DNA of 64,000 bases, taken from Paracoccus sp. N5. GTDB taxonomy: Bacteria > Pseudomonadota > Alphaproteobacteria > Rhodobacterales > Rhodobacteraceae. The position numbers and the translations under genes were made by a program. The stretch covers positions 946,001 to 1,010,000 of the forward strand of contig NZ_AQUO01000002.1 of the NCBI RefSeq assembly GCF_000371965.1, given 5' to 3'. Positions 8,216-16,851 of the stretch are shown here, piece after piece. Below the pieces are notes generated by a model that saw only the letters and a list, made by a program, of their open reading frames with translations, had not been told where the DNA came from and made no database searches. How positions within the stretch are numbered: position 1 is the first letter of the stretch; every line of letters starts with the position of its first letter.

Positions 8216-9430
8216 ATGGAGCAGACCAGATCCGGCGACCGACCCCTGCTTCTGGGGCTGGTGGCGCTGGTCGGGCTGGCGCTGCGGCCCTTTCTGACCG
8301 GGCTCGGCCCCGTGTCGCCGCAGGTCGCGGCGACGACCGGTCTTGGCATGCAGGGCTTGGCGCTGCTGACGTTGCTGCCGGTGCTGCTGATGGGCGCCGG
8401 CGCCTTCTTCGGCCCGGCCTTGCAGGCCCGGCTGGGCGCGCGCCGCGCCACGGCGGCGGCGCTTCTGGTGCTGGCGATGGGCTCGGGCCTGCGGCTGGTG
8501 GCGGGCTCGGGGGCGCAGATGCTGGGCTCGGCGCTGCTCCTGGGCCTGGGCGCGGCGGTTGTGCAGGCGGTGTTCCCGACCATCATCAAGCGCGAGTTTC
8601 CGCGCCGCATCAGCCTTGCCATGGGAGTTTACGCCTCGACGATGATGGGCGGCGGCGCCTTTGGCGCGCAGGTCGCGCCGCTGATCGCCGAGGCGAGCGG
8701 CAGCTGGCGGCTGGCGCTTGGCTGGCTGGCGCTGCCGGCGGCGCTGACCGCCTGGCTTGTGGCGCGGGTGCTGCCGCGCGATACCCGTCCCGCGCGTGCC
8801 GCGAAGGCGGCGGGGCTGCTCGGCTGGCTGCGCCTGCCCCGGGTCTGGCTGCTGATGGCCTGTTTCGGCCTGATCAACGGCGGATATTCGTCCTCGGTCG
8901 CCTGGCTCTCGCCGGCGTTCCGCGAGCTTGGCTGGTCGGCGGGCGCCAGCGGCGGGCTGCTGGCCGTGCTGGCGGTGGGCCAGGCGGTCGCCGCGCTGCT
9001 GATGCCGGTGCTGGCCGGGCGCCGCCCCGACCGCAGGCCCTGGCTTTGGGTCTGCCTCGCCCTGCAGGCGCTGGGGTTCGGGCTGCTGGCGGTGCAGCCG
9101 CTGGCCGCGCCCTGGGCGACCGCCTTCCTGCTGGGCGCGGGCCTGGGCGGCTGCTTTTCGCTGATGATGCTGGTGGCGCTGGACCACCTGCCCGACCCGG
9201 CCGGCGCCGGCGCGCTGGCCGCGCTGATGCAGGGCGGCGGCTTCCTGCTGGCGGCGGTGCCGCCCTGGCTCCTGGCCCTGCTGCACGAGTCGCGCGGCGG
9301 CTTCGCCGCCGGCTGGCAGCTGCACTTGGCCGCGGTGCTGCTGGTCGGTCTGCTGGTCCTGCGGCTCGACCCGCGGGGCTATGGCGCCGCCACGGCCGCG
9401 GGCGCGCCCCGGCCCGCCCCCGCCGAATGA
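8216..9430 (+). CDS. MFS transporter, CynX/NimT-like
   Basis: A 404-residue, 12-helix carrier. The opening LGLVALVGLALRPFLTGLGPVSPQVAATTGL matches CynX/NimT-type MFS proteins, where an arginine in helix 1 and the (R)PxLTxxGP element are conserved. The family includes cyanate and 2-nitroimidazole carriers, but the substrate here is unknown. The start chosen has AGGAAGG six bases upstream. The next gene (GlcG-like) begins 28 bases after the stop behind its own strong ribosome site, and the YegD-like gene follows, so the three may be one transcript. Confidence 0.85.
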   Translation: MEQTRSGDRPLLLGLVALVGLALRPFLTGLGPVSPQVAATTGLGMQGLALLTLLPVLLMGAGAFFGPALQARLGARRATAAALLVLAMGSGLRLVAGSGAQMLGSALLLGLGAAVVQAVFPTIIKREFPRRISLAMGVYASTMMGGGAFGAQVAPLIAEASGSWRLALGWLALPAALTAWLVARVLPRDTRPARAAKAAGLLGWLRLPRVWLLMACFGLINGGYSSSVAWLSPAFRELGWSAGASGGLLAVLAVGQAVAALLMPVLAGRRPDRRPWLWVCLALQALGFGLLAVQPLAAPWATAFLLGAGLGGCFSLMMLVALDHLPDPAGAGALAALMQGGGFLLAAVPPWLLALLHESRGGFAAGWQLHLAAVLLVGLLVLRLDPRGYGAATAAGAPRPAPAE

Positions 9431-9458
9431 CCGAGATTTTCACGAGGAGGAGAAACCC

Positions 9459-9884
9459 ATGCTGACCATCACCCGGCTCGACCAGCAGGACGCCCGGCGC
9501 CTGATCGAGGGCGCCGAGGCGCATTCGCGCCTGATCGGCGTGCCGATGTGCATCGCCGTGACCGACGAAAGCGGGCATCTGCTGGCGTTTTCGCGCATGG
9601 ACGGCGGCAAGATCACCTCGGCCACCATCGCCATCGACAAGGCCTTCACCGCCGCCGCGGCCCGCAAGCCGACGCATGAATACGGCACCGCCAGCCAGCC
9701 GGGCGCCCCGGCCTGGGGGATCTCCTCGGCGCTGGGCGGCCGGCTGATGGTGGTCGCGGGCGGTCTGCCGGTGGAACATGACGGCCAAGTCATCGGCGGC
9801 ATCGGCGTATCCTCGGGCAGCCCGTCCCAGGACCAATCGGTGGCCCAGGCCGGCATCGACCACTGGCGCAGCACCCAGGGGTGA
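9459..9884 (+). CDS. GlcG/HbpS-family protein
   Basis: A 141-residue protein of the HbpS/GlcG family (older name DUF336). The family pattern is evident in GVPMCIAVTDESGHLLAFSRMDG, then SATIAIDKAFTAAAARKPT, then GGLPVEHDGQVIGGIGVSSGSPSQDQSVAQAG. Family members bind haem, corrinoid cofactors or small ligands and often accompany glycolate or diol metabolism. No signal peptide is seen. The ribosome binding site GAGGAGGAG before the ATG is very strong, suggesting high expression. Its exact job beside an MFS carrier is not known. Confidence 0.85.
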   Translation: MLTITRLDQQDARRLIEGAEAHSRLIGVPMCIAVTDESGHLLAFSRMDGGKITSATIAIDKAFTAAAARKPTHEYGTASQPGAPAWGISSALGGRLMVVAGGLPVEHDGQVIGGIGVSSGSPSQDQSVAQAGIDHWRSTQG

Positions 9885-9969
9885 CGGCGAGGCGGGCGGG
9901 CCGGCGCCCGCTTGCACGCCGGCCGGAAAGCCGCTACCAGCGCGCCCTTTGCAGATCCCGGGGGACGCC

Positions 9970-11202
9970 ATGGCAGAGACGCTGGCCATCGATTTCGGCA
10001 CATCGAACTCGGCCGCCGCCGTGCTGCGGGGCGGCCGGCCGCTGCGGCTGGCCATCGAGCCGGGGGCCGAGACCCTGCCCACCGCCGTCTTCTTCCCGGC
10101 GCGCGGCGGCGCCATGCGCATCGGCGAGGCCGCGTCCGAGGCGCTGATCGCCGGCGCCGAGGGCCGCTATATGCGGGCGCTGAAAAGCGTGCTCGGCACC
10201 GAGCTTTTCCATGAATCGCGGCTGGTCGCCGGCCGGCGCCGCACGCTGGCCGAGATCGTCGCGGCCTTCCTGGCCGCGCTGCGCGAACGGTCCGAGGCGG
10301 CGACGGGATTGCGCTTTGCCCGCGCGCTGTCGGGCCGGCCGGTGCATTTCCACGCCGACCCCGCCAGCGACGCCCGGGCCGAGGCCGACCTGCGCGGCTG
10401 CTATCTGGCCGCCGGCTTCGCGCAGGTCGATTTCCTGCCCGAACCCGAGGCGGCGGCGCTGGCCAGCCATGGTCTGGGGCGCGAGGGCGAGCTGGGGCTG
10501 ATCGTCGACATCGGCGGCGGCACCTCGGATTTCTCGGTGTTCCGCAGCCAGGGCGGCAAGGCGCAGATCCTGGCCAATCACGGCATCCGGCTGGGCGGCA
10601 CGGATTTCGACCAGCAGGTCTCGCTGAGCCATGCCATGCCGGCGCTGGGACAGGGCGGCAGCCTGCGGCGCGAGATGGGCCCGGGCCTGTTGCCGGTGCC
10701 GAACGCGGTCTATGTGGATCTGGCGACCTGGGCCCGCATCCCCTTCCTCTATACGCCCGAGACCCGGCGCATGGCGACCGGGATGGTGCGCATGGCGGTG
10801 GACCGGCCGGCGCTGGATCGCCTGGTCGCGGTGCTGGACGAGGAACTGGGCCATGAGCTGGCCTTCGCGGTCGAGCGCGGCAAGATCGCGGCCAATACCG
10901 GCACCGAAGCCCGCATCGCCATGGGCTTCATCGAACCCGGGCTGGCGCGGGCCATCACGCCCGAGACGCTGGAGGCGGCACTGTCGGCCAACCGCCATGC
11001 GCTGGCCGAGGCGGCGGCCGAGACGCTGCGCCTGGCCGGCGTCACGCCCGGCCGGATCGGCAGCGTGGTGCTGGTCGGCGGCTCGAGCCTGATGGGCCTG
11101 GTCGCGGACGAGGCCCGGCGGCTCTGCCCGGGCGCAAGCCAGCTGCGCGCCCAGGCCTTTACCGCCGTCGTCGACGGGCTGGCGCTGGCGACGGCGCGTT
11201 AG
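9970..11202 (+). CDS. yegD: Hsp70-family chaperone-like protein, YegD type
   Basis: A 410-residue protein with the actin/Hsp70 ATPase fold but without the usual substrate-binding C-terminal domain. Phosphate 1 motif DFGTSNSAAAV lies at residues 8-18, phosphate 2 motif LIVDIGGGTSDFSVF at about 178-192, and the adenosine motif VVLVGGSSLMG near residue 365. This is the architecture and length of E. coli YegD. The start ATG was chosen because the first residues MAETLAIDFGTS match the family; the longer frame overlaps the preceding gene. Its last four bases overlap the end of the convergent helicase gene. Biological role is not established for the family. Confidence 0.88.
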   Translation: MAETLAIDFGTSNSAAAVLRGGRPLRLAIEPGAETLPTAVFFPARGGAMRIGEAASEALIAGAEGRYMRALKSVLGTELFHESRLVAGRRRTLAEIVAAFLAALRERSEAATGLRFARALSGRPVHFHADPASDARAEADLRGCYLAAGFAQVDFLPEPEAAALASHGLGREGELGLIVDIGGGTSDFSVFRSQGGKAQILANHGIRLGGTDFDQQVSLSHAMPALGQGGSLRREMGPGLLPVPNAVYVDLATWARIPFLYTPETRRMATGMVRMAVDRPALDRLVAVLDEELGHELAFAVERGKIAANTGTEARIAMGFIEPGLARAITPETLEAALSANRHALAEAAAETLRLAGVTPGRIGSVVLVGGSSLMGLVADEARRLCPGASQLRAQAFTAVVDGLALATAR

Positions 11203-13271
11203 CGCTTCGGCTTGCCCTTGGGCCCGGGCTTGGCGCCGGATTTCGGCGCCGCCTTGAAGCCGGGCTTGGCGCCGTCGCGGAACGGCTTGCCCTCGGCCTT
11301 GTGCGACTTGAAGCCGACCGCGCGCCGCGGCCGGGCCTCGGCGCCGTCGCGCTCTTCGCGCGGGGCCCCGCCATGCGAGCGGTATCCGGCCGCGCGCGGC
11401 GCCGCGGGCACGCCTTTCTGCGTCTGCTTCTTCTCGGCGCTCCAGCGCGCCTTGCGAACCGGCGCCTCGGCAGGCTCGGCCTCGGCCGCGGGCCACGGCG
11501 TCACATCGGCCGGGTCCAGCAGCGCCGGGCGCTTTTTCGGCGCGGGCCGTTCCACCGGCTGCGGCCGGGGCGTCTCGGCATAAGCGGCCCGCTCGCCGCC
11601 TTGCCCGCGATGCGGCTTCTTCTCGCGCGGCGCCTGCTCTTCTCTGTTTTCCAAATACCCCTGCCGAGGCTTCCGCTCGCGCGGCGCCGCCGGCTCGAAC
11701 ACCGGCTCGCCCTCGATGCGGCGCATGGTCAGGCCCGGCTCCAGCTCGGCCCGCTCGCCGAACTGGCCTGCGACCGCCGCGGCGATCTGCACGAAGGTCT
11801 GGTCGGTCTTGACCCGGATGGCGCCGATCTCGTCGCGGGTGATGCCGCCGGTCTCGCAGATCTTGGGCAAGAGCCAGCGCGCCTCGGCCCGGCCGGAATG
11901 GCCGACCGACAGGATGAACCAGACCGAGGGGCCGAATTCGCCGCGCTCGCGCGGGGCGGTGGGCGCGGGACCGGTGCTGTCCGACAGTTCCTCGGGCGTC
12001 GGGCGGCCTTCGCGCCACAGCCGCAGGAAGGCGGCCGCGACCTGTTCGGGGCCGAACCGCTCCAGCAGCGCGCCGGCCAGGGCCGCATCCTCGCCCGGGG
12101 CCTCGTTCAGGCCGGGATGCTCCAGCATGCGCTGGTCGTCCTGGGCCTGCACCTCGTCGGCCGAGGGCGCCTTGCCCCATTCCGCCACCAGCTTGGCGCG
12201 CTGCAAGAGCCGCTGCGCCCGCTTGTATTCCGAGGACGGCACGATCAACACCGAAGTGCCCTTGGCCCCGGCCCGGCCGGTGCGGCCCGAGCGGTGCAGC
12301 AGCGTGTCGGGATTGGTCGGCAGGTCGGCATGGATCACCAGCTCCAGCCCCGGCAGGTCGATGCCGCGCGCCGCCACGTCGGTGGCGATGCAGACCCGGG
12401 CGCGGCCGTCGCGCAGCGCCTGAAGCGCATGGCTGCGCTCCTGCTGGCTCAGCTCGCCCGACAGCGCCACGACCTTGAAGCCGCGATTGCCCATGCGCGC
12501 CAGCAGGTGGTTCACGTTCGCGCGGGTCTTGCAGAAGATGATCGCGCGGCTGGCCTCATAATAACGCAGCGTGTTGAAGATCGCGTGCTCGCGGTCGCGG
12601 GTCTGGACCGAAAAGGCGCGGTATTCGATGTCGCCATGCTGGCGCGCCTCGCCCTGGGTCTGGATGCGCAGCGCATCGCGCTGGAAATCGCGGGCCAGCG
12701 CCTCGATGGCCGGCGGCACGGTGGCCGAGAACATCAGTGTGCGGCGATCCGCCGGCGCCGCGCCCAGGATGAACTCGAGATCCTCGCGGAAGCCCAGGTC
12801 CAGCATCTCGTCGGCCTCGTCCAGCACGGCGGCGCGCAGGCCCGACAGGTCCAGCGAGCCGCGCTCGATATGGTCGCGCAAGCGGCCGGGGGTGCCGACG
12901 ACGATCTGCGCGCCGCGCTCCAGCGCCCGGCGCTCGTTGCGATAATCCATGCCGCCGACGCAGGTCGCGATCGAAGCGCCGGCGTAAAGCCAGGCCAGTT
13001 CGCGCGCGACCTGAAGCGCCAGCTCGCGCGTCGGCGCGATGGCCAGCGCCAGCGGCCGATCCGCCGCGGGCAGGGCATCGCCGTCCAGGATGTCGCCGGC
13101 CATGGTCAGGCCGAAAGCCACGGTCTTGCCCGAACCGGTCTGGGCCGAAACCAAGAGGTCGCGTCCCCGCGCCTCGGGCGCCAGCACCGCCTGTTGCACC
13201 GAGGTCAGGCTGGCATAGCCCTTGGCCGCCAGCGCCGCGGCCAGAGGCGCGGCAATATCATAGTCGTTCAT
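11199..13271 (-). CDS. DEAD-box RNA helicase with C-terminal DbpA RNA-binding domain
   Basis: A 690-residue ATP-dependent RNA helicase. The Q-motif region lies near residues 22-28, Walker A AQTGSGKT at 43-50, DEAD in VLDEADEMLDLGF, SAT in MFSATVPPAI, and motif VI in HRSGRTGRAG. After the helicase core, a DbpA-type RNA-recognition domain runs from about residue 445 to 520. A long basic, proline-rich, disordered tail ending KPGPKGKPKR would bind RNA. It probably acts in ribosome assembly or mRNA unwinding at low temperature (DbpA/CsdA class). The tail includes the sequence GYLENREE, encoded by an interspersed DNA repeat at 11640-11660. The start is the first methionine before the conserved core. 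Confidence 0.9.
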   Translation of the reverse strand: MNDYDIAAPLAAALAAKGYASLTSVQQAVLAPEARGRDLLVSAQTGSGKTVAFGLTMAGDILDGDALPAADRPLALAIAPTRELALQVARELAWLYAGASIATCVGGMDYRNERRALERGAQIVVGTPGRLRDHIERGSLDLSGLRAAVLDEADEMLDLGFREDLEFILGAAPADRRTLMFSATVPPAIEALARDFQRDALRIQTQGEARQHGDIEYRAFSVQTRDREHAIFNTLRYYEASRAIIFCKTRANVNHLLARMGNRGFKVVALSGELSQQERSHALQALRDGRARVCIATDVAARGIDLPGLELVIHADLPTNPDTLLHRSGRTGRAGAKGTSVLIVPSSEYKRAQRLLQRAKLVAEWGKAPSADEVQAQDDQRMLEHPGLNEAPGEDAALAGALLERFGPEQVAAAFLRLWREGRPTPEELSDSTGPAPTAPRERGEFGPSVWFILSVGHSGRAEARWLLPKICETGGITRDEIGAIRVKTDQTFVQIAAAVAGQFGERAELEPGLTMRRIEGEPVFEPAAPRERKPRQGYLENREEQAPREKKPHRGQGGERAAYAETPRPQPVERPAPKKRPALLDPADVTPWPAAEAEPAEAPVRKARWSAEKKQTQKGVPAAPRAAGYRSHGGAPREERDGAEARPRRAVGFKSHKAEGKPFRDGAKPGFKAAPKSGAKPGPKGKPKR
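11640..11660 (-). repeat. Interspersed 21-base motif, copy 2, inside the helicase gene
   Basis: The exact reverse complement of 6528-6548. It is read in frame as GYLENRE at about residues 537-543 of the helicase, in the disordered tail, where an insertion would be tolerated. Confidence 0.8.
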
Positions 13272-13403
13272 GTTCTTCGCCAGAAAGGGGATGCGGTCGC
13301 ATCCGGGTGACGGCACCATTCCCCTTTGCGGCCGGGCCCTCCACAGCCCGCCGGCCCGGAACGCGGAGCCAAGCCGCCCGCCTAACGCTTTCGGGCCCGC
13401 AAG

Positions 13404-14327
13404 TCAAAGCGTATTCGGCCCGCCCGACCCGGCGTCACGGCCGCGGTCCCGGGCCAGGCTGCGGCGGATCTCGTCCAGGAAGATGCGCAGCGCCGGCACC
13501 GGGTCGTCGTGGTGATAGACGATATAGACCTCCGAGATCGGCGGATCGGGCCGGATCGGCAGAAAGCTCAGCGGACCCGCGGTCAGCCGGGCGATGCCGG
13601 CCGGCACGATGCTGACGCCGAAGCCCGCGACGATCAGGCTGGGGATCGACTGCGCATCGACCACCTGCTGCGACACCCGCGGCCGATAGCCCGCCGCGAC
13701 GATGCAGGCCATCACATAGGCGGCGAAATCCGAGCTGTCGGGGCGCAGCACCACATGCTGGTCCTCGCGCAGGTCCTGGATCGAGACGCAGGTGCGCCCG
13801 GCAAGCCGGTGGTCGCTGCGCACCAGGGCCACCATCTCCTCGCGCCAGCCGTATTCATGCGCCAGCTCCGGGTCGCGCGGCACCGAGCGGTTGAAGCTGA
13901 CATCGGTGCGGCGGCTGAGGATCTCGCTGATCTGCACGGTTGGCGACTGCTCGTGCACCCGCAGCGTGATTCGCGGGTGCGCCTTGGCAAAACGGGCCAG
14001 AAGCTCGGCCAGCCCGCCGCGCAGGATCGATCCGGTTGCCCCGATTTCCAGCATCCCGTCCTGGCCCTGCTGAATTTCGCGGATCTCTTGCAGGCTGCGC
14101 TCGTATTGGTCCAGGATGGTGCGCGCCCGTTGCAGGAACACCTCTCCGGCCCGGGTCAGGGCGACGCGGCGGCTGGTGCGGTTGATCAGCTCGGCGCCGA
14201 CTTCGCGCTCAAGTGTCTGAATCTGCGTGCTGAGCGGCGGCTGCGACATATGCAGGCGCTTGGCTGCGCGGGTATAGTTCAGCTCTTCGGCCATGACCAC
14301 GAAACAGCGCAATTGGCGTATTCTCAT
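13404..14327 (-). CDS. LysR-family regulator, probable regulator of dctA
   Basis: A 307-residue LysR protein. The winged helix at residues 1-60 (MRIRQLRCFVVMAEELNYTRAAKRLHMSQPPLSTQIQ and on) is of the BenM/CatR-like subgroup. The effector domain from about residue 90 has the family fold and ends with a polar Asp/Arg-rich tail. It is divergently transcribed from a dctA-type carrier 116 bases away. This is the classical arrangement for a LysR that controls its neighbour and itself through the shared promoter region. The ligand may be a C4-dicarboxylate or related acid; this is inferred from the partner only. Confidence 0.9.
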   Translation of the reverse strand: MRIRQLRCFVVMAEELNYTRAAKRLHMSQPPLSTQIQTLEREVGAELINRTSRRVALTRAGEVFLQRARTILDQYERSLQEIREIQQGQDGMLEIGATGSILRGGLAELLARFAKAHPRITLRVHEQSPTVQISEILSRRTDVSFNRSVPRDPELAHEYGWREEMVALVRSDHRLAGRTCVSIQDLREDQHVVLRPDSSDFAAYVMACIVAAGYRPRVSQQVVDAQSIPSLIVAGFGVSIVPAGIARLTAGPLSFLPIRPDPPISEVYIVYHHDDPVPALRIFLDEIRRSLARDRGRDAGSGGPNTL

Positions 14328-14443
14328 ATCGTCACCCTATAGATTCCCCATAAATCAATATTAGACACACAGGTGACATTTCACCAAGAATTCCAGTATC
14401 GGGCGGCCCAAGAAGCGCCGCCGGTCGCAGGGAGGAACGACAT

Positions 14444-15769
14444 ATGCCGAATTGGTCCCGGTCCTTGTTTGGACAGGTCTGCGTGGCGCTGGTGCTGGGG
14501 ATTGCCGCCGGCTTCTTCGCGCCCGAATTCGCCGCCAAGATGAAGCCGCTGGGAGACGGCTTCATCAAGCTCATCAAGATGCTGATCCCGGTCATCGTCT
14601 TCTGCGTCGTGGTGCATGGCATCGCCGGCGCGGGCGACCTGAAGAAGGTCGGCAAGGTCGGCGTGCGCGCCATCATCTATTTCGAGGTCATCACCACCGT
14701 CGCCCTGGCCCTGGGCCTGGCCATCGCCTATCTGTTCGGGCCGGGCCACGGCATGAACATCGACGTCAGCACGCTGGATGCCTCGGCGCTGTCGGCCTAT
14801 GTCGACCGGGCGCATGAGGTCAGCGACGGCGGCACCATCGCCTTCCTGATGAAGCTGATCCCGACCACCATGGTCAGCGGCTTCGCCGAGGGTGACGTGC
14901 TGCAGGTGCTGCTGGTCTCGGTGCTGTTCGGCTGCGCGCTGTCGCTGGTCGGGCCGCGGGCCGCGCCGCTGCTGGGCATGATCGAGCTGGTCGGCGACAC
15001 CACCTTCAAGATCATGTCCTTCATCGTCCGGCTGGCGCCGCTGGGCGTCTTCGGCGCCATCGCCTTCACCACCGGCAAATACGGCGTCGGCTCGCTGGCG
15101 CAGCTGGGTTCGCTGGTCGCGCTGTTCTACGTCACCATCGCCATCTTCGTCTTCGTGGTGCTGGGACTGGTGATGCGGGTCGCGGGCTTCAGCATCTTCA
15201 AGCTGCTGCGCTATCTGCGCACGGAGATCGGCATCGTCGCCGGCACCGCCTCCAGCGACTCGGTGCTGCCGCAGACCATGCGCAAGCTGGAGCATCTGGG
15301 CATCAAGGACTCGACCGTGGGCCTGGTGGTTCCGACCGGCTATTCCTTCAACCTGGACGCCTTTTCGATCTACCTGACGCTGGCCGCCGTCTTCATCGCC
15401 CAGGCGACGAACACGCCGCTGGCGACGGGCGATCTGCTGGCGATCCTGGGCGTGGCGCTGATCACCTCGAAGGGCGCGCATGGGGTTCCCGGCTCGGCCA
15501 TCGTGATCTTGGCCGCGACGCTGGCCGCGATCCCGGCCATCCCCGCCATCGGCCTGGTGCTGGTGCTGTCGGTGGACTGGTTCATGGGCATCGCTCGGGC
15601 GCTGGGGAACTACCTGGGCAATTGCGTGGCCACCGTGGTCGTCGCCTCTTGGGTCGGGGACATCGACCGCGACCGCGCCCGCCGGGTGCTGGACGGCGAG
15701 GACATGCCGACGCTGGACATCCTGGACGAGGACACGCCCGTCTCGAATACCGTGCCGCAGCACGGCTAG
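14444..15769 (+). CDS. dctA: C4-dicarboxylate:cation symporter DctA
   Basis: A 441-residue DAACS carrier for succinate, fumarate and malate in the inner membrane. It shows the family blocks KMLIPVIVFCVVVHGIAG, SSDSVLPQTMRKLEHLG, VVPTGYSFNLDAFSIYLTLAAVFIAQ and TSKGAHGVPGSAIVILAATL, which form the substrate and ion sites. The C-terminus GNCVATVVVASWVGDID is typical of DctA. AGGGAGG lies upstream of the ATG. It is divergent from a LysR gene and ends at a strong terminator. No DctB/DctD two-component system is present here, so control is more likely by LysR. Confidence 0.92.
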   Translation: MPNWSRSLFGQVCVALVLGIAAGFFAPEFAAKMKPLGDGFIKLIKMLIPVIVFCVVVHGIAGAGDLKKVGKVGVRAIIYFEVITTVALALGLAIAYLFGPGHGMNIDVSTLDASALSAYVDRAHEVSDGGTIAFLMKLIPTTMVSGFAEGDVLQVLLVSVLFGCALSLVGPRAAPLLGMIELVGDTTFKIMSFIVRLAPLGVFGAIAFTTGKYGVGSLAQLGSLVALFYVTIAIFVFVVLGLVMRVAGFSIFKLLRYLRTEIGIVAGTASSDSVLPQTMRKLEHLGIKDSTVGLVVPTGYSFNLDAFSIYLTLAAVFIAQATNTPLATGDLLAILGVALITSKGAHGVPGSAIVILAATLAAIPAIPAIGLVLVLSVDWFMGIARALGNYLGNCVATVVVASWVGDIDRDRARRVLDGEDMPTLDILDEDTPVSNTVPQHG

Positions 15770-15832
15770 AAGTCCCTCGCGCTGCGGGACGGGTCGCGCG
15801 ACACCTCCCGGCCCGCATCGCCGAGAAGACGG

Positions 15833-15866
15833 CCTGCGCCTTCCCTCCCGAAGGCGCAGGTCTTTT
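15833..15866 (+). terminator. Intrinsic terminator after dctA
   Basis: CCTGCGCCTTC (15833-15843) pairs perfectly with GAAGGCGCAGG (15850-15860) around a 6-base loop, followed by TCTTTT. The 11-base-pair stem plus T tract is a textbook intrinsic terminator. It also lies just beyond the end of the convergent LysR gene. Confidence 0.88.
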
Positions 15867-15870
15867 CGCA

Positions 15871-16749
15871 TCAGCCCACCAGCAGGCCGATCAGCGCCTG
15901 CATGGCGCGGGTGCGATGGCGCCGGGGATCGGTCAGCAGCGAAAACGGCCGCTCGGCCCCCGGCAGCGGCAGGCTGCGGATGCGCCCGGCGGCGGCCGCC
16001 GTCTCGACCGCGCGATGCGATAGCGCGGCCAGCCGGCGGCTGGCGGCCACCGCGCTCAGCACCGCCTCGTTCGAGGGCAGGTCCAGCGCCTCGGGCAGGT
16101 CGGCGACCGCAAGCCCCTGCCCCGCCAGCCAATGCTCGAAAGCCGAGCGCGTGCCCGAGCCCGGCTCGCGCAATACCCATGGGCAGGCGGCAAGCTGCGC
16201 CAGCGGCGCTTCGGTCAGCCCGGCCCAGGGGTGGTCCGCCGCCATGACCAGCACCAGCCGGTCGCGCGCCACGACCTGAAGATGCAAACCGCCATGCGCG
16301 ACCTCGCCCTCGACCAGGCCGATGTCGGCCGCGCCCTCGGCCACGGCATCGGCGACCTGCGTGGTATTGCCGACCGTCAGCCGCAGCTCGATGCCCGGAT
16401 GCAGGTCGCGCAGCGCCACCAGCCGGGGCGGCAGCCAATAGCTGGCGACGGTCTGGCTGGCATGCAGGCGCAGCCGGCCGCGCGGTTCGCGCGCCAGATC
16501 CTCCAGCACCATCTCGGCGGTCTCGGCCCGGTCGAGCACCGCACGGGCCTCGGCCATGAAGGCGGTGCCGGCATCGGTCAGCACGATGCGCCGGCCGACG
16601 CGGTCGAACAGCCGCACGCCATGGCGCGCCTCGAGCGCCGAGATCGCGGCGCTGACCGCGGATTGGGTCAGGCCCAGAACCTCGGCGGCACGGGTGACAT
16701 GCTGGCGCTCGGCCACGGCCAGAAAGATGCGGAGCTGTTCAAGCGTCAT
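15871..16749 (-). CDS. LysR-family regulator, YeiE/CbbR-like
   Basis: A 292-residue LysR regulator. Residues 1-60 (MTLEQLRIFLAVAERQHVTRAAEVLGLTQSAVSAAI and on) form the winged helix. The effector domain starts near GRLRLHASQTVASYWLPPRL, as in the CysB/CbbR/YeiE group, whose ligands are often small sulfur compounds or metabolites. It is divergent from a YeiH-family gene, the same neighbourhood as E. coli yeiE-yeiH, so it most likely controls that transporter. The start at 16749 gives the standard LysR N-terminus; the frame remains open far upstream but runs through the neighbour and is not coding there. Confidence 0.9.
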   Translation of the reverse strand: MTLEQLRIFLAVAERQHVTRAAEVLGLTQSAVSAAISALEARHGVRLFDRVGRRIVLTDAGTAFMAEARAVLDRAETAEMVLEDLAREPRGRLRLHASQTVASYWLPPRLVALRDLHPGIELRLTVGNTTQVADAVAEGAADIGLVEGEVAHGGLHLQVVARDRLVLVMAADHPWAGLTEAPLAQLAACPWVLREPGSGTRSAFEHWLAGQGLAVADLPEALDLPSNEAVLSAVAASRRLAALSHRAVETAAAAGRIRSLPLPGAERPFSLLTDPRRHRTRAMQALIGLLVG

Positions 16750-16851
16750 GACCAACCCATAAGTCAAATCGAACGATCTGACAAATATAATGCGATGGAA
16801 TGATGATTGCGCAGGAACCATGTTCCACCGTAACGGCAAAGGAGCGGAATC

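Noticed and set aside
6395..9325. A 976-codon open frame on the minus strand
   Set aside because: It is antisense to the real tcyP and MFS genes, made of Arg/Gln/Gly-rich low-complexity residues, and is a by-product of high GC codon bias.
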